From NCBI GenBank assembly GCA_963797265.1, contig CAWCOY010000002.1, positions 682,001-746,000 of the forward strand: DNA of 64,000 bases, given 5' to 3'. Under the pieces are notes generated by a model. The model was not told the DNA's origin. It made no database searches and saw only the letters and a list, made by a program, of their open reading frames with translations. Position numbers and translations under genes: made by a program. Of this stretch, positions 25,253 through 33,770 are shown piece by piece. Positions within the stretch are counted from its first letter, which is position 1. Every line of letters starts with the position of its first letter. This stretch comes from DASUPK01 sp963797265. Its GTDB lineage: Bacteria > Actinomycetota > Thermoleophilia > Solirubrobacterales > 70-9.

Positions 25253-25321
25253 CGAATCCTCCGGATGATCGAGTCGCTGGCTACTCACTGCTAGCGCAGG
25301 GCGCGGTGCTCAGGTTACGCC

Positions 25322-25347
25322 CTTGTGCGCCGGACGCACAAGTTTTT
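25322..25347 (+). terminator. Intrinsic terminator in plus orientation without an obvious plus-strand gene
   Basis: CTTGTGCG-CCGGA-CGCACAAG forms a perfect 8-bp stem followed directly by TTTTT (25343-25347). Both neighbouring genes are on the minus strand. Confidence 0.7.
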
Positions 25348-25388
25348 CGCTCATTGCCGCGGAATCGGAGCTCGGGGAGCAAGAAGAA

Positions 25389-25417
25389 GCGGCGCTGAGG
25401 CGAGGCCCCAGCGCCGC
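25389..25417 (-). terminator. Intrinsic terminator after the SGNH hydrolase remnant
   Basis: GCGGCGCTG and CAGCGCCGC form a 9-bp stem around an 11-nt loop. On the minus strand it is followed by TTCTTCTTG. It lies 14 bp past the stop of the minus-strand remnant at 25431. Confidence 0.65.
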
Positions 25418-25430
25418 TCCCTCGGAGTGC

Positions 25431-26012
25431 CTATCCGGTGGTGTTGTGGACCACCGGGTAGTAGCCGTTGGCGTGGCCGGTGGTCTTCGGGTGGTAGCTC
25501 TCCCCAACCGGATTGGAGAGGCCGTTGATCCACTCGGTCGACGAGCCGCCGCCCCCGTCGCACACCGCGTGGCCGATGAACGGCGGGATCACGTCGCGGA
25601 ACAGGAAGTTCGCTCCCGCTCGCGACGCCGCGCCGCTCAGCACGCTCTTGAGCATGTCCGCGGTCTGGTTCAGCCGCGATTCCTCGCTCGGGCTGAAGAA
25701 GGTGCTCGCGTTGCAGTCCTCGCCGCTGAAGAGGCGGGGATAGTCGAGCACGATCACCTTCGCGCTCGCCGCCCTGGACTTGATCGCGTTGTTCACCTGA
25801 TCGAGCCGACCGGGCGGTGTGTTCTGGATGAACGACTGCGCATTGTCGATCGCCCCGTTGCAGTCGGACAGCCAGCCGGGCTGGGCACACTCCGTGATCA
25901 CGCTGGAGAACCCGGCGTCGTTGCCGCCGATCGTGTAGCTCACCCAGTTGGTGTCGGAGCTGACGCTCGACACCTGGCCGGAGAGCAGGCTGCTCGTAGT
26001 GGCGCCGGCACG
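25431..26012 (-). pseudogene. 5'-truncated SGNH/GDSL lipase-like hydrolase
   Basis: The readable frame begins just after a stop (TAG at 26013-26015) with AGATTSSLLSGQ, the block that in Streptomyces-type SGNH lipases follows the N-terminal catalytic region. It continues with YTIGGNDAGF (block III) and ends with the catalytic-His segment ESYHPKTTGH. The N-terminal signal peptide and GDS block carrying the nucleophile Ser are missing; a GTG at 25973 is the only start. About 190 residues remain, so the enzyme is probably dead. The upstream sequence (26016-26224) has no homologous coding in any frame I read. Confidence 0.75.
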
Positions 26013-26224
26013 CTAACACGCCGCTGCGCTCGGTTTCCGAAATGGAACAAGGACCCGACCGTGGCTCACCGGCATCCCGCGGTTCCACGTCCAGTGAGCC
26101 GCGTGTGGCGCGAAGTGGTCACGGAACTCCGCGCGCTATTCGGCCTGCGCCTCCTCGACCAGCATCCCACCAAGCCATCGACATCCCCCCGCTCCCACGC
26201 ATCCGCGTGGCGCTCGGCGGCAGC

Positions 26225-27727
26225 TCAGCGGGCGAGCTCGCCGATCACCTCACGCCACCAGGCCCGCTCCTGATCGGACTTGGCATGGGCGAGCCGGCGA
26301 CGGGCATCGGCCTGCAGAGCGCTGGCCGGACCGACTCCCAGGATCGGACCGGTGAACGCGTAGCGGCCGTCGTCGAGGACTACGAGGGAGCCGGGCCGGT
26401 CGAGGCGCGACAGCAGCTGCTCCCGAACCGCCGTGCCGAGGATCGTGCTCGGGAACGCGGCGCCTCCGTCCGCCGGCTGCCATGGCCGAACCGTGAGTAT
26501 CTGCGCCCCCTGTCCCGCCGTTCGCTCCCGCCGTAGGACGGGCTGGGGTGACGCTTGCGTTGTCACCCCCAGCGCCTGAGCGAATGGCTCGAAGGTGGCT
26601 CCCTGGAGCAGTGTGGAGAGCAGGACGGCGAAGAAGACGATGTTGAAGTAGTCGAGGCTCTCGGGAACGCCGTCGATCACCGGGAAGGTGGCGAGGACGA
26701 CGGGAACCGCGCCGCGCAGCCCGGCCCAGGCGACCACGGACTGCTCGCGGGCGGTGAATCCGGCGAAGGTCGTGCTGGCGAACGTCGCGATCGGGCGTGC
26801 GACCAGGACGAGTACCAACGCCAGGAGCGTCCCCTCGAGCGCGACGTCGCCAAGCTGCGAGGGGAAGACCAGCAGTCCGAGGACCACGAACATCGTCACC
26901 TGGGCGACCAGAGCGAGGCCCTCGTGGAACACGGTGACCGCTCGCTTGGCCGGGATCGGAACGCTTCCCAGCGCCAGCCCCGCCAGGTACACGGCGAGAA
27001 ATCCGGAGCCGTGCAGGCTGCTCGCCGCGCCGAACGCCACCGCCGCGGCGCCGATCGTTCCGATCACGTACCCCGCCTCGCTGCCGAGCCACGCGCGTCG
27101 CAGGCCGTGGATCGCGAGCCAGCCCACGGCGACCCCGATGGCCACGCCGATGACGACCTCCCTCGCGAAGAGCAGGGTCATATCGCCGAGGCCGTAGCCG
27201 GGCGTCTGGATCCAGTCGATGAACCCGACGACCAGCAGCACGGCCACCGGGTCGTTGAGGCCGGCCTCACCCTCCAGTGTCCGCGCGACCTGCGTGCGCA
27301 GCCGCGAGTGACGCAGCAGGCCGAAGATCGCGGCGGTGTCGGTCACCGAGACGATCGAGCCGAGCAGCATGCCTTCCAGAAGCGAGAGGTCGAAGAGCAC
27401 GGTCGCGACCAGGCCGGTGACCGCCGCGGTCAGGATCGTGCCGGGGATCGCAAGCCCCAGTGATGCACCCAGGACCGGCCGGATCTCGCCGAACCCGGCG
27501 CTGAGCCCGCCCTCGAACAGGATCAGCGCGAGCGCGATCACCCCGATGGTCCGGGCCAGCTCGTAGTCGGCGAAGTCGATCCACCCCAGCCCATCCGATC
27601 CGACCGCCATCCCGAGTCCGAGGAACAGGACGAGTCCCGGAACGCGAAGCCGCCCGGCCACCACGGTGGCAAGCAGGCCGGCGATCAGCAGGCCCCCGGT
27701 GATCAGGATCAGGTTGGCGTCGCTCAC
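26225..27727 (-). CDS. CPA1-type cation/proton antiporter (NhaP2/CvrA-like)
   Basis: 500 residues with 12-13 membrane helices and the antiporter motif GEAGLNDPVAVLL carrying the Asn-Asp pair. SIVSVTDTAAIFGLLRH is the discontinuous-helix region. A soluble C-terminal segment (from about 395) resembles the regulatory tail of potassium/proton antiporters. The probable role is K+ or Na+ exchange in osmotic and pH control. Potassium transport is the process most often controlled by c-di-AMP, and a c-di-AMP riboswitch lies 3 kb away. Confidence 0.88.
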   Translation of the reverse strand: MSDANLILITGGLLIAGLLATVVAGRLRVPGLVLFLGLGMAVGSDGLGWIDFADYELARTIGVIALALILFEGGLSAGFGEIRPVLGASLGLAIPGTILTAAVTGLVATVLFDLSLLEGMLLGSIVSVTDTAAIFGLLRHSRLRTQVARTLEGEAGLNDPVAVLLVVGFIDWIQTPGYGLGDMTLLFAREVVIGVAIGVAVGWLAIHGLRRAWLGSEAGYVIGTIGAAAVAFGAASSLHGSGFLAVYLAGLALGSVPIPAKRAVTVFHEGLALVAQVTMFVVLGLLVFPSQLGDVALEGTLLALVLVLVARPIATFASTTFAGFTAREQSVVAWAGLRGAVPVVLATFPVIDGVPESLDYFNIVFFAVLLSTLLQGATFEPFAQALGVTTQASPQPVLRRERTAGQGAQILTVRPWQPADGGAAFPSTILGTAVREQLLSRLDRPGSLVVLDDGRYAFTGPILGVGPASALQADARRRLAHAKSDQERAWWREVIGELAR

Positions 27728-27840
27728 GGCGCCCGTATAACACCAGCACGGACCGCCAAGTCGACCTTCGGAAGTTCTGTCAGCGACACCCCCCGGCGGA
27801 TCGGCCTCAGCCGCGAGGCGTCGAGCGCATCGTCAGTAAC

Positions 27841-28584
27841 TCAGTCCGGGTACTCGTCCTTGCGCCAGGCGCGCGGCTCCTCGGCCTGCGGCTTGGGCGT
27901 GCGGTCGAGCAGGAACGAGTGGTACGGCGCGACGAACGGATCGGGCGCCATGACCTGGTAGGTGAAGTAGACGGTCCCGTTCTCGCGGGCGAAGGCGATG
28001 AAGCCCGGGCCCTCGCGGAGACCGTCCTTCAGGTCCGCCCCGACCTGCTTCGACCACTCCTGCAGGAACTCCGGCGGGTTGTCGATCATCTCCTTGACCT
28101 CGGGGATCTCCCCCGACTGCGCCTGCTCCTCGGTCATCGCGAGACTGAAGTCGAAGGGGAAATCGGAGTCGTAGGTCGAGACGTAGGGAAACTGCCACCC
28201 CATCCGCTCCTTGTAGGCGGCGAGGCGGTCAATCGGCGCCCGGGAGAAGCAGATGAAGGTCACGTCCCGATGGTTGAGGTGGACCAGCGAGCCATCGAAC
28301 TCATCGCCGAGGCTCGTGCATCCGGGACAGGCGCCCTTGGTGTAGTCCGGCCCGTACATGATGTTGTAGGCGAGCAGCTGCGAGCGGCCGTCGAAGAGCT
28401 CGGCGAGGGTCTTCTTGCCGTCCTCGGTGTCGAACTCGTATTCCCTCTCGACGGGGACCCAGGGGAGCGCCATGCGCTTCTCCTTGATCTCGTTGTTCCG
28501 CTCGGCCTGCTCGGCCTCGAGCTTCGCGAGCTCCGCTCGCGCCGCCTCCCATTCCTCTCGCGTTCCGACCTTGTGCTCAGGCAT
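27841..28584 (-). CDS. DUF899 family thioredoxin-like protein
   Basis: 247 residues. AAGGAG before the ATG at 28584 marks the start. The family pattern ALPWVPVEREYEFDTEDG, MYGPDYTKGACPGCTS and HLNHRDVTFICFSRAP is clear. A CxxC (CPGC) lies at the thioredoxin-like active position. Members are annotated as thioredoxin-like or dithiol-disulfide isomerase-like but have no agreed function. Coding sequence is cytoplasmic with a coiled-coil-like charged N-terminus. Confidence 0.88.
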   Translation of the reverse strand: MPEHKVGTREEWEAARAELAKLEAEQAERNNEIKEKRMALPWVPVEREYEFDTEDGKKTLAELFDGRSQLLAYNIMYGPDYTKGACPGCTSLGDEFDGSLVHLNHRDVTFICFSRAPIDRLAAYKERMGWQFPYVSTYDSDFPFDFSLAMTEEQAQSGEIPEVKEMIDNPPEFLQEWSKQVGADLKDGLREGPGFIAFARENGTVYFTYQVMAPDPFVAPYHSFLLDRTPKPQAEEPRAWRKDEYPD

Positions 28585-28703
28585 CTCATCTGCTCCTTTT
28601 TCGCTCACCCGATTAGACCGCTCGCTGCCCGCGAACTCATCGCATCTCATCCATGCGGGGATAGTCGCACCCGGGACCGAAGCCGGATAGATTCGATCGC
28701 GCC

Positions 28704-30752
28704 GTGATCGCGCCGAGCCGATCAGGCAGGGATGCCTCCGGACGGGGGCTGGTCTTGGCGCTCGCACTGGCGCTGGTCTACTTCGCGTCGGCGAAGCTCG
28801 GCCTGGCGCTGGCCTTCTCGAACGAGAGCGTTACGGCCGTCTGGCCGCCGACGGGGATCGCACTCGCCGCCCTGGTGTTGGGGGGACGGCGTTTGTGGCC
28901 CGGGGTGCTGCTGGGCGCGTTTCTCGCGAACGTCACCACCGACGTGCCGGTCTACACGGCCGCCGGAATCGCCGTGGGGAACACGCTGGAGGCGGTGGTG
29001 GGCGCGTGGCTGCTCGACCGCTTCGGATTCCGTCCCGGGCTGCCGCGGCTGCGGGACATCTTCACGCTCGCGCTGCTGGCCGGGGTGATCAGCACCGCCG
29101 TCAGCGCCACCATCGGCATCACAAGCCTCAGCGTCGGCGACTCGCTCTCCGGCGGCGCGCTGTCCGCCTGGCGCGTGTGGTGGCTAGGCGACATGGGGGG
29201 GGATCTGCTGGTGGCGTCGCTGATCTTCGTGCTCGTCGCCCACTGGCCCTATCGCGACCTGCCGGGAAGGGTCGCCGAGGCGCTCGTCCTCATGTTGGCC
29301 CTCGTCGGCACCTCCCTCGTGGTCTTCACCCACGACCCTCCCGCCGCCTACCTGGCGTTCCCGATCATCGTCCTGGCGGCTCTCCGGTTCCTGCAGCCGG
29401 GGGCGAGCGTCGCCGCGGTGGTCCTCGCCGCCATCGCGGTGACCTTCACGGTCAACGAGTCGGGCCCATTCGTCCGCCCTTCGCAGGACGCGAGCCTCCT
29501 TCTCGCTCAGAGCTTCTCGGCGATCGTGGGCCTGACGGGCCTGATCCTGGCGACCGTCACCTCCCAGCGCAGGTGGGCCGAGAACAGAGCGCAACAGCTC
29601 GCGCACGATCTGCAGGCGGAGCTGCTGCCTCCCCGGCTTCCCGAGATCCCCGAGTTCGAGGCCGGAGGCTGGTACCGGGCCGGCATGCAGGGACAGGAGG
29701 CCGGTGGCGATTTCTACGACGTCTTCAGTGCGACGCCCGGCCGCTGGCTGGCTGTGATCGGGGACGTCTGCGGGAAGGGTCCGGAGGCGGCGTCCCTGAC
29801 GGCGCTCGCGCGCTACACGCTGCGCGCGGTTGGCCGCGAAGCGACCGGTCCGAGCGACGCTCTGCGAGCGCTAAACGAAGCCATTCTCGAGCAGCGATCC
29901 GACCAGCGGTTCATGACGGCTGTCCTGGTGCAGCTGGATGTCGCCGGCGCCGACCATGCCGTCGCCCTGAGCAACGGCGGGCACCCGCCTCCCCTGGTGG
30001 TGCGGGCCCGGGGGGAGGTCGAGGAGGTTCCTGGGCAGGGCGGGATGCTGCTCGGCATCTATTCCGAGCCGGATCTGGCCGACCAGCGTGTGGAGCTACT
30101 GCCCGGCGACGCCCTGGTCCTCTTCACCGACGGGCTCGCGGAACGGCGCGATCCGGACGACGATCCAGCCGCCCGGATCAGGGAGCTGCTGCAATCGAGC
30201 ACTGAAGCGACCGCAAGCGAAACCGCGACGCGGCTCGGCCAGCTGGCCCTGACCGACAACGGCATGCCCGATGACGATGTGGCGGTGGTCGTCCTGCGGC
30301 GGCTCGCCACCCCGGAGACCGACGGCGCGACGCTCCAGGGGGCGCGACGGCAATCGATCGCGGTCGAGTTGGAGCCGAGTCCACGCTGCCCGGCCGAAGC
30401 GCGGAGCTCACTCACGCCTCTGGCGGATGCGCTCCCGGCGAAGGTCTACCTGGACCTCTCGCTCCTCGTCAGCGAGCTCGCCACGAACAGCGTGCGTCAC
30501 GCTGGGCTTCGCTCCCGTGATCTGATCCAGCTTCGGGTCGAGGCCTCCGATCGCATGATTCGCGTCGACGTGAGCGATCCTGGCGCGGGGTTCGGCGCCA
30601 GCGTTCCCGAGCGGGACCCGAAAGGGCCGGGCGGCTGGGGCCTCTTCTTGACGGAGCGGCTGGCGGACCGGTGGGGGGTCGATCGCGAAGGCGGGTGGAC
30701 CACGGTCTGGCTGGAGGTCGACCTCGACCCACCCGGCCCCGTCTCGAGCTGA
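28704..30752 (+). CDS. MASE1-SpoIIE/PP2C phosphatase-HATPase regulator
   Basis: 682 residues. Residues 1-290 form a MASE1 sensor with about eight membrane helices (AVWPPTGIALAALVLGG is the signature). A SpoIIE-type PPM phosphatase follows (about 305-515) with GDFYDVF and GDVCGKGPEAA metal-binding aspartates. The C-terminal HATPase (about 555-680) with LVSELATNSVRHAG resembles RsbW-like kinases. It therefore carries both the phosphatase and the kinase of a partner switch on one chain. The STAS gene at 30762 converges on it with a 9-bp gap and is the likely substrate. Start GTG at 28704. Confidence 0.9.
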   Translation: MIAPSRSGRDASGRGLVLALALALVYFASAKLGLALAFSNESVTAVWPPTGIALAALVLGGRRLWPGVLLGAFLANVTTDVPVYTAAGIAVGNTLEAVVGAWLLDRFGFRPGLPRLRDIFTLALLAGVISTAVSATIGITSLSVGDSLSGGALSAWRVWWLGDMGGDLLVASLIFVLVAHWPYRDLPGRVAEALVLMLALVGTSLVVFTHDPPAAYLAFPIIVLAALRFLQPGASVAAVVLAAIAVTFTVNESGPFVRPSQDASLLLAQSFSAIVGLTGLILATVTSQRRWAENRAQQLAHDLQAELLPPRLPEIPEFEAGGWYRAGMQGQEAGGDFYDVFSATPGRWLAVIGDVCGKGPEAASLTALARYTLRAVGREATGPSDALRALNEAILEQRSDQRFMTAVLVQLDVAGADHAVALSNGGHPPPLVVRARGEVEEVPGQGGMLLGIYSEPDLADQRVELLPGDALVLFTDGLAERRDPDDDPAARIRELLQSSTEATASETATRLGQLALTDNGMPDDDVAVVVLRRLATPETDGATLQGARRQSIAVELEPSPRCPAEARSSLTPLADALPAKVYLDLSLLVSELATNSVRHAGLRSRDLIQLRVEASDRMIRVDVSDPGAGFGASVPERDPKGPGGWGLFLTERLADRWGVDREGGWTTVWLEVDLDPPGPVSS

Positions 30753-30761
30753 CGGCCGCCC

Positions 30762-31085
30762 TTACTGGGGCGGAGGCTCGTCGACGAGCTCGATTTCCCG
30801 CGCCACCCCAGTGATCTCCATCACCTCATTGACCCGGTCCGGACCCCTGACCACGACGAAACGACCACCTTCGGCACGCACGCGCTGATCAGCCATGATC
30901 ACCGCCCGCAGTCCCGATGAGTCGATGAAGGTGAGCCCGCGCATGTCCAGGACGAACGTCCCGGTCTCCGGAGTCTGGTCCGCGGCCAGCAGCCGCTCGA
31001 ACTGATCGACGCCGGCCATGTCCAGCTCGCCCGTCAGGCGCAGCGAGCGCACGCCTCCGCTCTCGGAAACGGCGATCTCGAGCAG
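30762..31085 (-). CDS. STAS-domain anti-anti-sigma factor
   Basis: About 107 residues. The phosphosite FIDSSGLRAVI is intact, so it can be controlled by phosphorylation. A GTG at 31052 would remove the first beta strand (LEIAVSESGGVRSLRL). An in-frame CTG at 31085, preceded by GGAGGGGAAGGA, restores it and is preferred; no ATG exists before the upstream stop at 31121. Probable partner of the adjacent MASE1-SpoIIE-HATPase protein. Confidence 0.82.
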   Translation of the reverse strand: MLEIAVSESGGVRSLRLTGELDMAGVDQFERLLAADQTPETGTFVLDMRGLTFIDSSGLRAVIMADQRVRAEGGRFVVVRGPDRVNEVMEITGVAREIELVDEPPPQ

Positions 31086-31180
31086 CTCGTTAGCGTCCTT
31101 CCCCTCCGTAGGGCCAGCCTACTCGGATTGACGCGTTGAACCCGGGCCAGGTCCGTCGCCGGCGGATCTCCCCGCTTCGG

Positions 31181-33652
31181 TCAGTCCCCACCGCGCCGCA
31201 GCTCGAGCACCTGCTGGAAGGTCGGCCGGTTCGTCGCCGGGAAGGTGTTCGGCAGCAGCCCGGGCACGAAACCGGTGCGGGCCGCCGTCTTCGTCCACTT
31301 CGCCGGGTCGGACTGACCGAGCTGGCTCGTGAGCCGGTCGGCGGCTGCATGGACCGCGTTCCAGAGCGAGTTCCGGCACGCCGCCAGCGAGCCGGCGCCG
31401 CAGTAGGAGAGGTTGAAGGGATCTCGCACCCTGTCCCCGAGCAGCGTCCGCAGATCCTTGTCTACGTAGGACTCGCCGGAGAGCGAACCGAGACTACGCA
31501 CCGCGTTGAGGTCGGGGACGAGGCTTCCGAACACCGGGGACATGACGGCCTCGGCGATTGGCCGCCAGAGCTCGTCCATGATCACCGGGCCGGGTTCGTC
31601 GTAGAGCCCGTCGCCGTCGGCATCGAGGCGGGGTGCGTCGCGACTCACCCAATCATCGAGGATGTCCACGACCTTCTGGTCGCGTGCGCTGGGCGCCGGG
31701 CCCGTGCGAAGCACGCGGCTCACGACGGGCCACACCGGCGAGCGGACATCCTCGGTGGCCGCGCGGTTCATGATCCCGACGTTGTCGGTGATCCGCGCAT
31801 GCTTCGGCCACTGGTCGAAGAGCTCGACCCGCTGGACGGACCCGTAGGGCTCGTCGTCGCCGTGCATGAACCCGGGCGCCGAGCGGTTGTTCCAGTTCAG
31901 CAGGAGCCCGCCCGGGCCGCTCGTGTCGTGGGGATGCTCGCTCTCGCTCAAAAAGCCGGTCCATTCATGCTGTCCGTCGCCCATCGTCGGCAGGCGCCGG
32001 TCGAGGCCCGGCGGGCGCCTCGGCAGCCGTCCGGACGAGAAGAACGAGGTGAACTTGCGCGAGACATAGCCCCAGTTGAAGGTGAAACCGAACTTGTTCG
32101 CAGCGCTCCAGAAGCGCTGCGGCGTCGTCGCCTTGCCTTCGGTCAAGTCCTTGAGCGCCCCGAGGTTGAGGGCGTCACGCGCGAAGGTCGAGCGCTTGCG
32201 CGAAAGAGCGTAGGGCTCGCCGCCCACGGTCGCGGTCGCGAACACCGGGCCGTGAACCGACACCGGGTAGCGGATCGGCTGGCCGTTCAAGAGGCCCGCG
32301 TTGAAGTTCTCGAACGGCCGGCACTCGCCCCTGTACCGATAGTGGGTGAAGGCGCGCGTCGGCTCGGAGCCGTCGGGCTCGCAGAGCCGCTCGGCATAGA
32401 CGTCGCGCACGTCGTGGCCGGCCGAGGTCAGGCTCCAGGCGTAGTCCTGAGTGCGGCCGATGAGGATGTACATGGCGGCGCCGGGTACCGCCGCGCCTTG
32501 GGCGTTGATGCCGGGGCCGTGCAGGTCCTCCTGTTCGACGATCTCGGGGTAGAAGTAGCCGAGCTGCGGCCCCATCACCGCGAGCGTGTTGCCGCTGGCG
32601 GAGCGCTGATGCGCGGTGAGCAGCCAATTCGACGCCTGCCTGCGCGCCGGCGCGGCGGCGGCCGCCGCAGCGGACTGCCGCGGATCAATGCTCTGGATCG
32701 AGTCCGCGTCGAGCTCCACCGACCCCGTCACCGGGCCGCCCGTGAGCGGCGGGTAGTCGAAGCGCTTCTTGATCGTCGTTGGCGCCTCCTCGTCGTCGGC
32801 GAGCATGACGTCGTCCCAGGCCTTGAAGCCCTCGCTTGCGCCCAGCGACCCCCTCAGCTTCGCGAGCAGATCGGCGTTCGCAGCCTCGCCGCCGCCCCCC
32901 GCGCCGAAGATCGAGCCGATGAACGCCGTGACCGCGATCACGTCGTTGACCGTTGCGGGGGGCTGGTTGATGCCGTGCGCCTGCCAGTAGGCGTTGACGC
33001 CGTCCGCGTATGCCTGGGCGTCGGCGAGGATCTGCTGGCCGTCCGCCCCGTAGGTGTCGACCAGGAGCTGGCGCTGTCTGGTGACGAGCTCCTCGGCCGC
33101 GGCGCTGGGCACGAATGACTGGCCGCTTGTCACCAGCGAGAAGGCGTCGAGATTGGGGATGTCGGCGACGGCAGCCCGCGCCGGTCCCCGGCCCAACTGG
33201 ATCAGGAGCCCGCGGTCGCGGGCCGTGGTCCACCCGGCGCCGAAGGCGACGTCGGCGCGGGTCTGACCGTAGATGTGAGGGATCCCAAAGGAGTCGTAGA
33301 TCAGCCGCAGCCCCGGCCGGCCGGTGACCTCCTCGTGCGCCTGCCCGATCGGCTGGAAGTCCTCGGGCAGAAAGAAGTGCTCGATGTCGGCGTTGGTGAT
33401 GTTGTCGCGGAGCGGCGTCAACCCGCTGTAGAGCGGAAGCTGATCGGTCGAGTTCTCGGTGAACGGCACTCCGCCGTAGTTGCCGGGCGGCAGGATGTAG
33501 CGGGCAACATCGCCGGCCTGGTCGTGGCCGCGGTTCTGTGCCGAAGCCTCGACGGCGAGGGAGGCAAAGAGCAGGACGACGGCTGCCCAGAGGGCGCACA
33601 GGCTTCGCCGACTCACGAAGCTCCGTGCCCCAACGACCGCGTGTCCCTCCAT
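31181..33652 (-). CDS. Secreted penicillin acylase family protein (Ntn hydrolase)
   Basis: 823 residues from the ATG at 33652. Signal peptide 1-38 (ends ASAQ). The alpha chain includes GIPHIYGQTRADVAFGAGW. A spacer leads to the autocatalytic N-terminal nucleophile at about S341 in RRQASNWLLTAH. The beta chain follows (TQDYAWSLTSAGHDVRDVY). The family cleaves amides such as penicillins, acyl-homoserine lactones or acylated lipids. The size and order of chains are normal. An earlier start at 33694 is possible. Confidence 0.9.
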   Translation of the reverse strand: MEGHAVVGARSFVSRRSLCALWAAVVLLFASLAVEASAQNRGHDQAGDVARYILPPGNYGGVPFTENSTDQLPLYSGLTPLRDNITNADIEHFFLPEDFQPIGQAHEEVTGRPGLRLIYDSFGIPHIYGQTRADVAFGAGWTTARDRGLLIQLGRGPARAAVADIPNLDAFSLVTSGQSFVPSAAAEELVTRQRQLLVDTYGADGQQILADAQAYADGVNAYWQAHGINQPPATVNDVIAVTAFIGSIFGAGGGGEAANADLLAKLRGSLGASEGFKAWDDVMLADDEEAPTTIKKRFDYPPLTGGPVTGSVELDADSIQSIDPRQSAAAAAAAPARRQASNWLLTAHQRSASGNTLAVMGPQLGYFYPEIVEQEDLHGPGINAQGAAVPGAAMYILIGRTQDYAWSLTSAGHDVRDVYAERLCEPDGSEPTRAFTHYRYRGECRPFENFNAGLLNGQPIRYPVSVHGPVFATATVGGEPYALSRKRSTFARDALNLGALKDLTEGKATTPQRFWSAANKFGFTFNWGYVSRKFTSFFSSGRLPRRPPGLDRRLPTMGDGQHEWTGFLSESEHPHDTSGPGGLLLNWNNRSAPGFMHGDDEPYGSVQRVELFDQWPKHARITDNVGIMNRAATEDVRSPVWPVVSRVLRTGPAPSARDQKVVDILDDWVSRDAPRLDADGDGLYDEPGPVIMDELWRPIAEAVMSPVFGSLVPDLNAVRSLGSLSGESYVDKDLRTLLGDRVRDPFNLSYCGAGSLAACRNSLWNAVHAAADRLTSQLGQSDPAKWTKTAARTGFVPGLLPNTFPATNRPTFQQVLELRRGGD

Positions 33653-33704
33653 GGACTCCACCGAGACGGGCCGAAGTCTCCCCGCATTGTCCACCGGTCA
33701 AACA

Positions 33705-33770
33705 CCAAGGGCTCCCTTCTCGGTGAGCCCTTGGCTAGTAGCGGGGGCTCGATTCGTTTCTCGCTACGAC
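33705..33770. repeat. Composite hairpin repeat, copy 1
   Basis: A variable stem (CCAAGGGCTC at 33705-33714 with GAGCCCTTGG at 33725-33734) is followed by a conserved second hairpin: GTAGCG (33738-33743) and CGCTAC (33762-33767) around GGGGCTCGATTCGTTTCT. The conserved part encodes the last residues and the stop of the metallophosphoesterase gene on the minus strand. Other copies lie at 44897, 51716, 52868 and 57038. Confidence 0.8.

Noticed and set aside
23523..25268. 581-codon open frame on the plus strand
   Set aside because: Antisense to the GH76 and STAS genes, both of which have clear domain motifs.
26013..26224. Possible plus-strand transposase or integrase remnant (VSRVWREVVTELRALFGLRL)
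   Set aside because: Too short to identify and lacks any catalytic motif; could be chance in GC-rich DNA.
31136..33118. 660-codon open frame on the plus strand
   Set aside because: Antisense to the penicillin acylase gene; composition typical of a GC-rich complementary frame.
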